Below, piece by piece: positions 16,808 through 24,765 of a DNA stretch of 34,350 nucleotides. The translations under genes were made by a program, and so were the position numbers. The notes beneath the pieces are model-generated. The model ran no database searches, was not told the origin of the DNA, and worked only from the letters and a program-made list of their open reading frames with translations. Each line of letters begins with the position of its first letter. The first letter of the stretch is position 1. This DNA is from Oscillospiraceae bacterium (lineage in GTDB: Bacteria; Bacillota; Clostridia; Oscillospirales; Ruminococcaceae): assembly GCA_022770625.1 (NCBI GenBank), contig JALEHK010000012.1, forward strand, positions 1-34,350, given 5' to 3'.

Positions 16808-19800
16808 TTATTTGAAGTATTCAACGCCGCTGATAAAGATCTTCTGATCCTTTTCGCCGTCGATATTCTTCGCAACATTGTCGCTTACAACACGTTCGCT
16901 GTGACCCATCTTACCGAGTACGCGGCCGTCGGGAGAGGTAATGCCCTCGATCGCCATGACCGATGCGTTGGGGTTATAGTGGATGTCATAGGTGGGTTTG
17001 CCGGAGAGATCGACATACTGGGTCGCGATCTGTCCGTTTTCCGCCAGCTGACGAACCAGCTCGGGCGATGCGATAAATCTTCCTTCTCCGTGAGAGATCG
17101 GGATGGAATGATAATCGCCGACCTCGGTGTTGTACAGCCAAGGCGATTTATTCGACGCGATACGGGTCGTGACCATCATCGACTGGTGGCGGCCGATCGA
17201 GTTGAAGGTCAGCGTCGGAGAATCGTTCTCCATTTCGACGATCTCGCCGAAGGGAACCAGTCCCAGTTTAATCAGAGCCTGGAAACCGTTGCAGATACCG
17301 AGCATCAGACCATCGCGCTGTTTTAAGAGGGTATGAACGCCGTCTTTGATCCGGGGATTGCGGAAGAAAGCGGTGATGAACTTGCCGCTTCCGTCCGGTT
17401 CGTCGCCGCCGGAGAACCCGCCGGGGATCATCACGATCTGGCTCTGGTCGAGTTTTGCGGCGAAAGCCTTGACCGACTCTTCGATATCCGAACCGTTAAG
17501 GTTGCGGATAACAAAGACGTCCGGCTCCGCACCGGCCTTTTCAAAGGCGCGCGCGGTATCGTACTCGCAGTTGGTTCCGGGGAATACCGGAATCAGGACG
17601 CGGGGACGGGCGGCCTTGATGGCGGGAGAAAGGCGGGTCTTATTGGTATAGCTGAAGGTCTCGGGCGTTCCTTCGGGAACAGAAGCAAGGGTATGATAAA
17701 CCTTTTCCAGACGGTTTTCGTAGGAAGCCTGAAGGTCGGAAAGCTCAACCTTTTCTCCGCTGTACAGGATAACGGAGGGATCAAGCTTGGTAACGCCGAT
17801 GATCTGCATATCCGCGGCGTCAGCTTCTGCCGATCCGTCCAGTTCGAGGACAAATCCGCCGTAAACGGGGTTGAACAGCAGTGTCTCATCCACAGGCATC
17901 GTGAACTTGAAGCCGATCCGGTTGCCGAGCGCCATCTTGAGGATTGCTTCGGAAACGCCGCCGTAGCCGAGCGTCCATGCCGAGAGAACCTTGCCGGAAG
18001 CAATCATATCGCGAACGCGGGTCATTACGCTGCGGACAGAATCATAGTCGGGCGTGCCGTCCGCGTTCATTTTCGGAACGATCAGGGCGACCTCAGAGGA
18101 TACGCACTTGAACTCGGGCGAGATGACCTTTCTTGCATCGGCAAGAGAAACAGCGAAGGAAACGAGGGTCGGGGGAACATCGATATGCTCGAAAGTACCG
18201 GACATCGAGTCCTTACCGCCGATCGACGCTGCGCCCAGCTGCCACTGTGCTTCCAGACCGCCCAGCAGTGCGCTCATCGGTTTGCCCCAACGGGTGGGAT
18301 CGGAGGTCATCCGTTCAAAATATTCCTGGAAGGTCAGCCAGCACTTCTCGTGGTTGCCGCCGGCCGCAACCAGTTTCGCGATCGATTCGATAACCGCATA
18401 CTGTGCGCCGAGGTAGGGGTTCTGGGAAGTGAGATCGGGGTTATAGCCCCATGCCATGACCGAGCAGGTATTGGTATCGCCGGTCAGAACGGGGAGTTTC
18501 GCCGCCATGGCCTGCGTCTTGGTCATCTGGTACTTGCCGCCGAAAGGCATCGTAACGGTGTTCGCGCCGATCGAGGAGTCGAACATCGAAACAAGTCCCT
18601 TCTGGGAGCAGATATTGAGGTTGCCCATATGGGAGACCCAGTCGGCGGGAACGTCCTTCAGATTGTTGACCGGATGGACTTCGGAGACTTCGATCTTGAC
18701 CGAGGTGTGCTTTTCTGCGCCATTGGAGTTTAAGAATTCTCTGGACAGATCAACGATCGTGTTGCCGCACCAGTTCATCGTCATCCGCTCTTTATCGGTG
18801 ACTTTGGCGACGATCGTAGCTTCCAGGTTTTCGGTGTGCGCCAGTTCGATGAACTTCTCGGCGTTTTCAGGAGCAATGACAACCGCCATTCTCTCCTGAG
18901 ACTCGGAGATCGCAAGTTCGGTTCCGTCAAGGCCGTCATATTTCTTCGGAACAGCATCGAGGTTGATGTCCAGTCCGTCGGCCAGCTCGCCGATCGCAAC
19001 CGAAACGCCGCCCGCACCAAAGTCGTTGCAGCGGCGGATCATACGGGTGACTTCCGGATTACGGAAGAGACGCGCAAGTTCTCTTTCGATCGGAGCGTTG
19101 CCCTTCTGAACCTCTGCGCCGCAGGTTTCAAGCGACTCAAGGGTATGGGATTTGGAAGAGCCGGTCGCACCGCCGCAGCCGTCACGACCGGTACGTCCGC
19201 CGAGCAGGATGACAATATCGCCGGGATCGGGAACTTCACGGACAACGTTCTCTGCGGGAGCCGCGCCGATAACCGCACCGATCTCCATTCTCTTGGCGAC
19301 ATAGTTGGGATGGTAGACCTCGGTGACCTCGCCGGTCGCAAGGCCGATCTGGTTGCCGTAGGAAGAATAGCCGCGGGCCGCGGTCGTAACGATCTTCTTC
19401 TGGGGGAGTTTACCCTTTAAGGTCGTGCTTCTGGGAAGGGTCGGATCAGCAGCGCCGGTCACGCGCATCGCCTGATAAACATAGCTTCTTCCGGAAAGCG
19501 GGTCGCGGATTGCGCCGCCGAGGCAGGTTGCAGCGCCGCCGAAAGGCTCGATCTCGGTCGGATGGTTATGGGTCTCGTTCTTGAAGAGGAGCAGCCAGTC
19601 CTCCATCTTCCCGTCTACATCGACTTTGATCTTGACGGTGCAGGCGTTGATCTCGTCCGACTCGTCCAGATCGGTCAGGATTCCGTCCTTTTTCAGCTTC
19701 TTGGCGCCAATAACCGCCATATCCATCAGCGTCATCGGTTTGTCCTTACGGCCGGCATAAAGTTCTTCGCGGGCAGCCTTATATTCTTCAAAGGTCTTTT

Positions 19801-20530
19801 TGACTGCGGGATCCTCGACTTCGACTTCATCAATGATGGTGCCGAAGGTCGTATGACGGCAGTGGTCGGACCAGTATGTATCAATCAGGCGGATCTCGGT
19901 GATGGTGGGATCACGGTGCTCGGTGTCGCGGAAATACCGCTGACAGAAAGCAATATCGTCAAAGTCCATCGCCAGTCCGTAGGAAACGATGAATCCGGCA
20001 AGCTCTTCGTCGGTCAGCTTGATAAATCCGTCCAACAGCTTTACGGTCGTGGGGATATCGTAGTTGACCGCAAGGGTCGTGACCTTCTCAAGAGAAGCCT
20101 CTCTCGACTCAACAGGGTTAATCAGCGAGCCCTTGATCGTCTCGAACTCTTCGTCGGAGATTTCGCCGTCGATCAGGTAGATGCGGGCGTTGCGCACGCG
20201 GGGACGATCGCCCTGCGTCATGATCTGGATGCACTGTTCACAGGAATCCGCGCGCTGATCAAACTGACCCGGAAGGTACTCGACGGCAAGCAGCCGCTGA
20301 CCCGGACATAGTGCGGGAAGGTCGCTGAAGGTCACATCGACCGCAGGCTCCGAAAAGATTGTGCGGGACGCCGTATCAAAGGTTGCTTCGTCGATTCCTT
20401 CGACATCATAGCGGTTGAAAAGGCGAACGCTTTTTACCTTGATGCCGAGGGTGGAAATGTCGTGGCGGACACCATCCGCTTCAACGGCAAATTCCGGTTT
20501 CTTTTCGACATAGATTCTGAAAACAGCCAT
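16808..20530 (-). CDS. purL: Phosphoribosylformylglycinamidine synthase, single-chain
   Basis: Fourth step of purine synthesis: FGAR, glutamine and ATP give FGAM. At 1240 residues this is the long, single-chain clostridial type, not the split PurS/PurQ/PurL set. An N-terminal PurS-like part leads into two AIR-synthetase-like halves (metal/ATP elements such as FKNETHNHPTEIEPFGGAAT and GGRTGRDGCGG). A C-terminal class I glutaminase starts near residue 980, with nucleophile Cys1080 in LGICNGFQ and the His/Glu of SHGEGRF. The ATG at 20530 follows AAAGGA; an upstream in-frame ATG at 20560 lacks a better site. It lies 107 bases after mtaB on the same strand, with a hairpin between, and apart from the other pur gene purF. 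Confidence 0.96.
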   Translation of the reverse strand: MAVFRIYVEKKPEFAVEADGVRHDISTLGIKVKSVRLFNRYDVEGIDEATFDTASRTIFSEPAVDVTFSDLPALCPGQRLLAVEYLPGQFDQRADSCEQCIQIMTQGDRPRVRNARIYLIDGEISDEEFETIKGSLINPVESREASLEKVTTLAVNYDIPTTVKLLDGFIKLTDEELAGFIVSYGLAMDFDDIAFCQRYFRDTEHRDPTITEIRLIDTYWSDHCRHTTFGTIIDEVEVEDPAVKKTFEEYKAAREELYAGRKDKPMTLMDMAVIGAKKLKKDGILTDLDESDEINACTVKIKVDVDGKMEDWLLLFKNETHNHPTEIEPFGGAATCLGGAIRDPLSGRSYVYQAMRVTGAADPTLPRSTTLKGKLPQKKIVTTAARGYSSYGNQIGLATGEVTEVYHPNYVAKRMEIGAVIGAAPAENVVREVPDPGDIVILLGGRTGRDGCGGATGSSKSHTLESLETCGAEVQKGNAPIERELARLFRNPEVTRMIRRCNDFGAGGVSVAIGELADGLDINLDAVPKKYDGLDGTELAISESQERMAVVIAPENAEKFIELAHTENLEATIVAKVTDKERMTMNWCGNTIVDLSREFLNSNGAEKHTSVKIEVSEVHPVNNLKDVPADWVSHMGNLNICSQKGLVSMFDSSIGANTVTMPFGGKYQMTKTQAMAAKLPVLTGDTNTCSVMAWGYNPDLTSQNPYLGAQYAVIESIAKLVAAGGNHEKCWLTFQEYFERMTSDPTRWGKPMSALLGGLEAQWQLGAASIGGKDSMSGTFEHIDVPPTLVSFAVSLADARKVISPEFKCVSSEVALIVPKMNADGTPDYDSVRSVMTRVRDMIASGKVLSAWTLGYGGVSEAILKMALGNRIGFKFTMPVDETLLFNPVYGGFVLELDGSAEADAADMQIIGVTKLDPSVILYSGEKVELSDLQASYENRLEKVYHTLASVPEGTPETFSYTNKTRLSPAIKAARPRVLIPVFPGTNCEYDTARAFEKAGAEPDVFVIRNLNGSDIEESVKAFAAKLDQSQIVMIPGGFSGGDEPDGSGKFITAFFRNPRIKDGVHTLLKQRDGLMLGICNGFQALIKLGLVPFGEIVEMENDSPTLTFNSIGRHQSMMVTTRIASNKSPWLYNTEVGDYHSIPISHGEGRFIASPELVRQLAENGQIATQYVDLSGKPTYDIHYNPNASVMAIEGITSPDGRVLGKMGHSERVVSDNVAKNIDGEKDQKIFISGVEYFK

Positions 20531-20586
20531 TTTTTCAAATCCTTTCCATTTGTAGTTCATGGACTATGTTGAATCTGTTTATCTTC

Positions 20587-20618
20587 AAAAAGCGGGGAGT
20601 GTTTTCTCCGGCGCTTTT
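20587..20618 (-). terminator. Hairpin between mtaB and purL
   Basis: On the minus strand AAAAGCG pairs with CGCTTTT, and GGAG with CTCC inside, giving an interrupted stem of about 11 pairs ending in T residues. It may end mtaB transcription or act as an attenuator before purL; the T tail is short. Confidence 0.5.
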
Positions 20619-20637
20619 AAAACAGCCTGTTAAAAAA

Positions 20638-21951
20638 TCAGACTTCGTCGGGGGAAAGCATCCGTCCGACACATCTTCCGTCCAACCGGGAGACAAGCTC
20701 CACCGGAACGATTCGTCCGACAAACTCTTCCCCGCATTCGACTAAAACGGGCGTATAGTTTGCCGTATAGCCTTCATAGCCGAATGGCGTTTTGGTGGAC
20801 TCGATCAGCACTTTTTCGATCCGTCCGATCATCCGGTCAAGAAAATCAGTGCGGGTCTTATCGGTTACGCGGATCATTTCCTTACTCCGGAGCGATTTCA
20901 CCGGTTCGGGAACCTGAGTCGGCCTTGCGGCCGCAGGCGTTCCTTCGCGGCGGGAATAGGAGAAAACGTGTACCCGCGCAAAACCGATCTTTTCGGCAAA
21001 GTCTGCTGAAGCCTGAAAGTCCTCGTCCGTCTCGCCGGGGAAGCCGACCATGATATCAGTCGTAAGCGCCGGCATCTCTCCGTCAAACGCCTTCTCGATC
21101 GTGCGGACAATCCGCTCGTATTCGGCGGTATCGTAATGACGGTTCATACTCCGAAGCGTCCGGTCACACCCGCTCTGAAGGGCAAGATGGAACTGCGGGC
21201 AGAAGGTCGGGAAGGACGCCATCTCATGAATATCCTCATCCGACAAAAGCTCCGGCTCCAGGCTTCCGAGCCGCACCCGCTTGATTCCGGGGACGGAACA
21301 GGCCAGCCGAACCGCGTCGATCAGCCGCAGCCCGATCTCTTTCCCGTAGGAGGAAAGGTTAATCCCGACCAGAACGACCTCTTTATATCCGGCCTCAGCC
21401 AGTGATAAAAGCTCCCGCTCGATATCCTCCATCGGCTTGGAGCGAATCGGGCCTCGGGCTTTCGGAATGATACAGTAGGAGCAGTACCGCTCACAACCGT
21501 CCTCGATCTTGACATAGGCGCGGGTCCGGTTTCCCAGACCGGTAACCTGCATCGACTCAAACTCTTCCCCGCGTTTGTGCTCGGGAATCTCGACAATCCG
21601 CTCTCCCGTCTGAAAGAAGCGCTCGACCAGATCGGGAATCTTCGCCCGTGCAAGCTCCCCCGTTACAATATCCGCCTCCGGAATCGCGGCGGCGGCCTCC
21701 GGAAAGGCCTGCGGGAAGCATCCGGTCAGAACGGCAATGGCGCCGGGGTTTCTTTTTTTCATTCTTCTGAGCAGCTGTCTTGTCTTTTGATCGCCGGTCG
21801 ATGTGACCGTGCAGGAATTCAAAAGACATATCTCCGCTTCGGCATCCGGCGAAACGACCTCATATCCCCGGGCGCGGAACAGCTCCGCCAGCACCTCTGT
21901 CTCGTATTGGTTGACCTTGCAGCCAACCGTTGTCAGGGCTATGCGCGGCAA
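20638..21951 (-). CDS. mtaB: tRNA N6-threonylcarbamoyladenosine-37 methylthiotransferase
   Basis: Radical-SAM methylthiotransferase that converts t6A37 to ms2t6A37 in ANN-decoding tRNAs. The 437-residue protein has an N-terminal domain with three cluster cysteines (TTVGCKVNQYE, LNSCTVT, LTGCFPQ), a radical SAM domain with CERYCSYC, and a C-terminal TRAM domain (about 375-437). The pattern fits the MtaB/YqeV branch better than MiaB or RimO. I chose the TTG at 21951 because AGGAG lies 8 bases upstream; a GTG at 21960 sits directly against that site. It may be cotranscribed with purL. Confidence 0.9.
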   Translation of the reverse strand: MPRIALTTVGCKVNQYETEVLAELFRARGYEVVSPDAEAEICLLNSCTVTSTGDQKTRQLLRRMKKRNPGAIAVLTGCFPQAFPEAAAAIPEADIVTGELARAKIPDLVERFFQTGERIVEIPEHKRGEEFESMQVTGLGNRTRAYVKIEDGCERYCSYCIIPKARGPIRSKPMEDIERELLSLAEAGYKEVVLVGINLSSYGKEIGLRLIDAVRLACSVPGIKRVRLGSLEPELLSDEDIHEMASFPTFCPQFHLALQSGCDRTLRSMNRHYDTAEYERIVRTIEKAFDGEMPALTTDIMVGFPGETDEDFQASADFAEKIGFARVHVFSYSRREGTPAAARPTQVPEPVKSLRSKEMIRVTDKTRTDFLDRMIGRIEKVLIESTKTPFGYEGYTANYTPVLVECGEEFVGRIVPVELVSRLDGRCVGRMLSPDEV

Positions 21952-21983
21952 TAAACTCACTCCTAATTCGTTGTTATATATTT

Positions 21984-22006
21984 AACAGGCAGAAAATACG
22001 CCTGTT
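21984..22006 (-). other. Hairpin in the mtaB leader
   Basis: AACAGGC (21984-21990) pairs with GCCTGTT (22000-22006). On the minus strand TTAAATATATA follows and the mtaB start is 33 bases on. It could be a leader hairpin or weak attenuator. Confidence 0.4.
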
Positions 22007-22111
22007 TCAGCCTTTATCACAGCCGTATCGGGCGATTGATCTTCTGTATGAGAAAATATTCTTAGTCACAGTGTTGTAATAGTCGTAACATAAATTGTGC
22101 AGTCTCTACAA

Positions 22112-22140
22112 TTGGAAACTCCTACACTTTATATTATAAT
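22112..22140 (+). promoter_or_regulatory. Promoter P1 of the HPr-like cluster
   Basis: TTGGAA (22112-22117), a 17-base spacer and TATAAT (22135-22140), in an AT-rich stretch 190 bases before the first HPr-like gene. Confidence 0.8.
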
Positions 22141-22168
22141 CAAATAAAGAGAAAATAGCAATACACAG

Positions 22169-22197
22169 TTGACTTAAAGAAAACTTCCTGATATACT
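22169..22197 (+). promoter_or_regulatory. Promoter P2 of the HPr-like cluster
   Basis: TTGACT (22169-22174), a 17-base spacer and TATACT (22192-22197), 57 bases downstream of P1 in the same direction. A tandem 9-base repeat ATTATGGTG follows at 22201-22218, and the leader to 22330 contains further short inverted repeats but no gene. Confidence 0.8.
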
Positions 22198-22330
22198 TCA
22201 ATTATGGTGATTATGGTGAATGGTCACAAAAGGCTTGCGGCGCGCAGCAAACCTTCCATGTCCGTCCCCTTTTTGCCATAAGGCAGTACTTCCAGTACGG
22301 TACTCCAGTAAGGAGGAATTCCCGAAAAAA

Positions 22331-22561
22331 ATGAGAACCTGCAAAATCATGCTGAACACAGTGGCCGACGTAAAAGAGTTTGTCAATCTGGTCAGCGGCT
22401 GCGCCTATGAGGTCGAACTGGTTTCCGGCCGGTACGCAGTCGATGCAAAGTCCATTATGGGTATATTCAGTCTGGATCTGTCCAAACCTCTTACGCTTTG
22501 TGCTCACTTCGACGACGCCGATGAGCTGTTCGCCGAGTTAAGAAAATTCAAGGTCGCTTAA
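22331..22561 (+). CDS. HPr-like protein 1, lacks the PTS histidine
   Basis: A 76-residue protein with the HPr fold pattern. The segment SGRYAVDAKSIMGIFSLDL matches the HPr region around regulatory Ser46 (here Ser41 in AKSIMG). The N-terminal HARPA loop that carries catalytic His15 is replaced: by alignment from AKSIMG, His15 corresponds to Thr10 and Arg17 to Ala12 (NTVADVKEFV). It therefore cannot pass phosphate in the sugar phosphotransferase system and recalls Crh of Bacillus, which lacks His15 but keeps Ser46. AGGAGG at 22311-22316 lies 14 bases before the ATG, rather far. It is first of three paralogues behind tandem promoters. Role unknown; regulation or scaffolding is inferred. Confidence 0.82.
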   Translation: MRTCKIMLNTVADVKEFVNLVSGCAYEVELVSGRYAVDAKSIMGIFSLDLSKPLTLCAHFDDADELFAELRKFKVA

Positions 22562-22681
22562 ACGGGAAGCATGCACATTGCAAAAGCCGAACGGATCTCG
22601 GCTCTAGTGGATCCGAACGAACAAATGCGGGCGGCAGCGCGAGCTACCCGAAAAATGACATCTGAAAAGGAGAAAATTACT

Positions 22682-22918
22682 ATGAAAACTGTTTGCCAGA
22701 TTATGCTCCAAACCGTAAATGAAGTCAAAGATTTCGTCAACACCGTCAACCAGTGCGCTTACGACGTTGACCTGCTTTCCGGCCGCTACGTCATCGACGC
22801 AAAGTCTCTGATGGGTATCTTCAGTCTCGACCTCACCAAGCCGATCGATCTGGCTACCGATCCTGAGAACGCGGACGACCTTCTTTCCAAGATCGGTTTC
22901 TGCGTTTACAAAGGCTGA
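22682..22918 (+). CDS. HPr-like protein 2, lacks the PTS histidine
   Basis: A 78-residue paralogue of the preceding gene, sharing C-x-I-M-L-x-T-V near the N-terminus, CAYDVDLLSGRY, and DAKSLMGIFSLDL. The Ser46-equivalent is Ser42; the His15 position is Thr11 and Arg17 becomes Asn13. AAAAGGAG precedes the ATG by about 9 bases. The 120-base gap after gene 1 holds no obvious terminator, so the two are probably cotranscribed; a strong terminator follows. It keeps the HPr-kinase-type serine region without the PTS active site. Confidence 0.85.
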   Translation: MKTVCQIMLQTVNEVKDFVNTVNQCAYDVDLLSGRYVIDAKSLMGIFSLDLTKPIDLATDPENADDLLSKIGFCVYKG

Positions 22919-22934
22919 TAAAACCACAAAAACA

Positions 22935-22972
22935 AACAAAACGGGAATCAGACATCTGGTTCCCGTTTTGTT
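22935..22972 (+). terminator. Terminator between HPr-like genes 2 and 3
   Basis: AACAAAACGGGAA (22935-22947) pairs with TTCCCGTTTTGTT (22960-22972), a 13-bp stem containing the T tract. The third HPr-like gene starts 35 bases later, so it would depend on readthrough. Confidence 0.85.
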
Positions 22973-23007
22973 GTCCCCTGATCCATGAACCGAAAGGAGT
23001 TTCATTC

Positions 23008-23238
23008 ATGAGAGTCTGCCAAATCAAGTTAAACGCTTTCAGCGATGTCCGTTCCTTTGTTGACGCGGCATTCGCTTTTGACGATGAAGTTGATATCGTC
23101 ACTGACACCCATAAAATCAACGCGAAATCCCTGCTCGGCATGATGACGCTCGATCTGTCGGTTCCACTGACCCTGCGCGTATACGGCGACCATCCCGAAA
23201 AGTTTTACTATCAGATCAAAAGCTATCTGGTCGCCTGA
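23008..23238 (+). CDS. HPr-like protein 3, diverged, lacks the PTS histidine
   Basis: A 76-residue, more diverged third paralogue. It keeps C-Q-I at the N-terminus, DEVDIV and INAKSLLGMMTLDLS, with Ser41 at the Ser46 position. The His15 position is Ala10 and Arg17 is Ser12. AAAGGAG stands 9 bases before the ATG. It lies just after a strong terminator and ends at another, so its level is probably lower than that of copies 1 and 2 unless a promoter was missed. Function unknown. Confidence 0.82.
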   Translation: MRVCQIKLNAFSDVRSFVDAAFAFDDEVDIVTDTHKINAKSLLGMMTLDLSVPLTLRVYGDHPEKFYYQIKSYLVA

Positions 23239-23263
23239 GTTTATATCAAACGCAAATTTTCCC

Positions 23264-23296
23264 CGGCTCTTTCCTTTTTTGGAAAGAGCCGTTTTT
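23264..23296 (+). terminator. Terminator after the HPr-like cluster
   Basis: CGGCTCTTTCC (23264-23274) pairs with GGAAAGAGCCG (23281-23291), loop TTTTTT, followed by TTTTT. Confidence 0.92.
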
Positions 23297-23374
23297 GCAC
23301 CCAAAGCATATTTTATAAAAAGCACGCATATCTTTATTGGAACGATGATCTCCGATAAAGAAAGGTGCGGTTTT

Positions 23375-24520
23375 ATGCGCAGGTTTTTGGCGGCGTTCGC
23401 AGTGATTTTCTTCCTTTTCTCCAGTTTGGGAAGTGCGGTCTTTGCCGCGGAACCTCTTTCTGTTCCGGCCAAGAGCTGTATTCTGACCGACCTAAACGGA
23501 ACAGTCCTTTATGAGGAAAACGCGGATACTCCGATGCCGCCCGCATCGATCACCAAGATCATGACCCTTCTTCTGACCTTTGAAGCGATCGACGAAGGGA
23601 GACTTTCGCTCGATCAGACGGTCTCCTGTTCGGAACACGCCGCTTCAATGGGCGGAAGTCAGATCTGGCTCGAGCCGGGCGAAGAGATGACCCTTTCGGA
23701 CATCATCAAGGGTGCCGCCGTCAATTCGGCAAACGACTGCGCGATGGTGCTGGCGGAAACGGTCGGCGGAAGCGAAGAGGACTTTGTGGAGATGATGAAC
23801 CGGAAGGCGCAGGAACTTCATATGACCGGCACGCACTTTGAAAACCCGACCGGTCTGGACGCCGACGGACACCTATCGACCGCGCGGGATATTGCGATCA
23901 TGTCCGCCGAGCTGCTCCGGCATAAAAAAGCCGCCGAATATACCTCGATCTGGATGGACTCGCTTCGGAACGGAAAAACAGCGCTGGTCAACACCAATAA
24001 GCTGGTACGCTTTTACGACGGCTGTATCGGTCTCAAGACCGGAACGACCGACGGCGCGGGAAGCTGTCTTTCGGCGGCGGCTGTCCGGGACAGAATGACG
24101 CTGATCGCCGTTTCAATGGGAAGCCCGACCTCAAAAGAACGCTTTGCCGCCTGCCGTGCCCTTTTGGACTATGGCTTTTCGTCCTACGAACTGTTTTCAC
24201 CGGTATTATCCGAAGAGGATCTTGCTCCCATTCCGGTTAAGGGCGGCGAATCGAAAAATGTTTTGCTTTCCTTTAAAGTCCCGGACGGCGTACCGATCCC
24301 GAAAGGCCGCGCAGACGAGGTAAAGAAAGAGGTTTCCCGCTCCGACTTTCTCGCAGCTCCCGTTTCCGAAGGCGTCGAAGCCGGAACGGCCGAATTTTCT
24401 CTGGATGGGGAAACGCTGATCCGGATCCCGCTTCAAACGGCGGAAGAAATTCCGGAAGTAAGTTTTCCCTTCTTTTTAAAGACGCTTTGGGAAACAATTT
24501 TCCCGGGTATGTCCCGCTGA
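23375..24520 (+). CDS. D-alanyl-D-alanine carboxypeptidase (PBP5/DacF type)
   Basis: Exported penicillin-binding protein that trims the terminal D-Ala from peptidoglycan stem peptides. The 381-residue product starts with a signal peptide (MRRFLAAFAVIFFLF, cleavage near VFAAE). The S11 peptidase motifs are complete: Ser58 in PASITKIM, NSAND, and GLKTGTTDG. A C-terminal beta domain (about 290-355) ends in a short amphipathic helix (FFLKTLWETIF) of the kind that anchors PBP5 relatives to the membrane. The ATG at 23375 precedes a proper signal peptide and follows AAAGG; longer in-frame starts would extend over the upstream terminator. It could be dacA or the sporulation gene dacF, so I give no symbol. 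Confidence 0.92.
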   Translation: MRRFLAAFAVIFFLFSSLGSAVFAAEPLSVPAKSCILTDLNGTVLYEENADTPMPPASITKIMTLLLTFEAIDEGRLSLDQTVSCSEHAASMGGSQIWLEPGEEMTLSDIIKGAAVNSANDCAMVLAETVGGSEEDFVEMMNRKAQELHMTGTHFENPTGLDADGHLSTARDIAIMSAELLRHKKAAEYTSIWMDSLRNGKTALVNTNKLVRFYDGCIGLKTGTTDGAGSCLSAAAVRDRMTLIAVSMGSPTSKERFAACRALLDYGFSSYELFSPVLSEEDLAPIPVKGGESKNVLLSFKVPDGVPIPKGRADEVKKEVSRSDFLAAPVSEGVEAGTAEFSLDGETLIRIPLQTAEEIPEVSFPFFLKTLWETIFPGMSR

Positions 24521-24623
24521 CTGAAATCCCAAACCGGCTGTGGATAAACTGTGAGCAATTTGAAAATTCCTTTTTTCCCTGCACCTTATGACAAATTTTT
24601 CTGAAAAAATACGATAAAACAGC

Positions 24624-24652
24624 TTGAATATCCCCGTTTCATGTAGTACAAT
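24624..24652 (+). promoter_or_regulatory. Promoter of pgi
   Basis: TTGAAT (24624-24629), a 17-base spacer and TACAAT (24647-24652), with the predicted start near 24659, giving a leader of about 107 bases. Confidence 0.8.
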
Positions 24653-24700
24653 AAGATTGCGGAACACTCCGTACACACAAATCCTGTTTGTGTTTTGTAT

Positions 24701-24730
24701 GCAGACGGCTGCGCAAGCGGCAGAGTCTGC
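24701..24730 (+). other. Structured pgi leader with GCAA tetraloop hairpin
   Basis: GCAGAC (24701-24706) pairs with GTCTGC (24725-24730). Inside, GCTGC pairs with GCGGC around a GCAA loop, a GNRA tetraloop, with a one-base and a three-base internal bulge. A smaller ACACAAA / TTTGTGT hairpin precedes it at about 24673-24694. No T tract follows. It matches no riboswitch class I know. Confidence 0.5.
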
Positions 24731-24765
24731 AAATTGTGATATTATGGAACAGGGGGTATACGCCC

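Noticed and set aside
17333-18733. A 466-codon open frame on the plus strand inside purL
   Set aside because: It lies wholly antisense to a well-conserved purL, has no family motifs and reflects the codon bias of the opposite strand. The same applies to the long antisense frames over carA, pyrG, pgi and the GH35-like gene.
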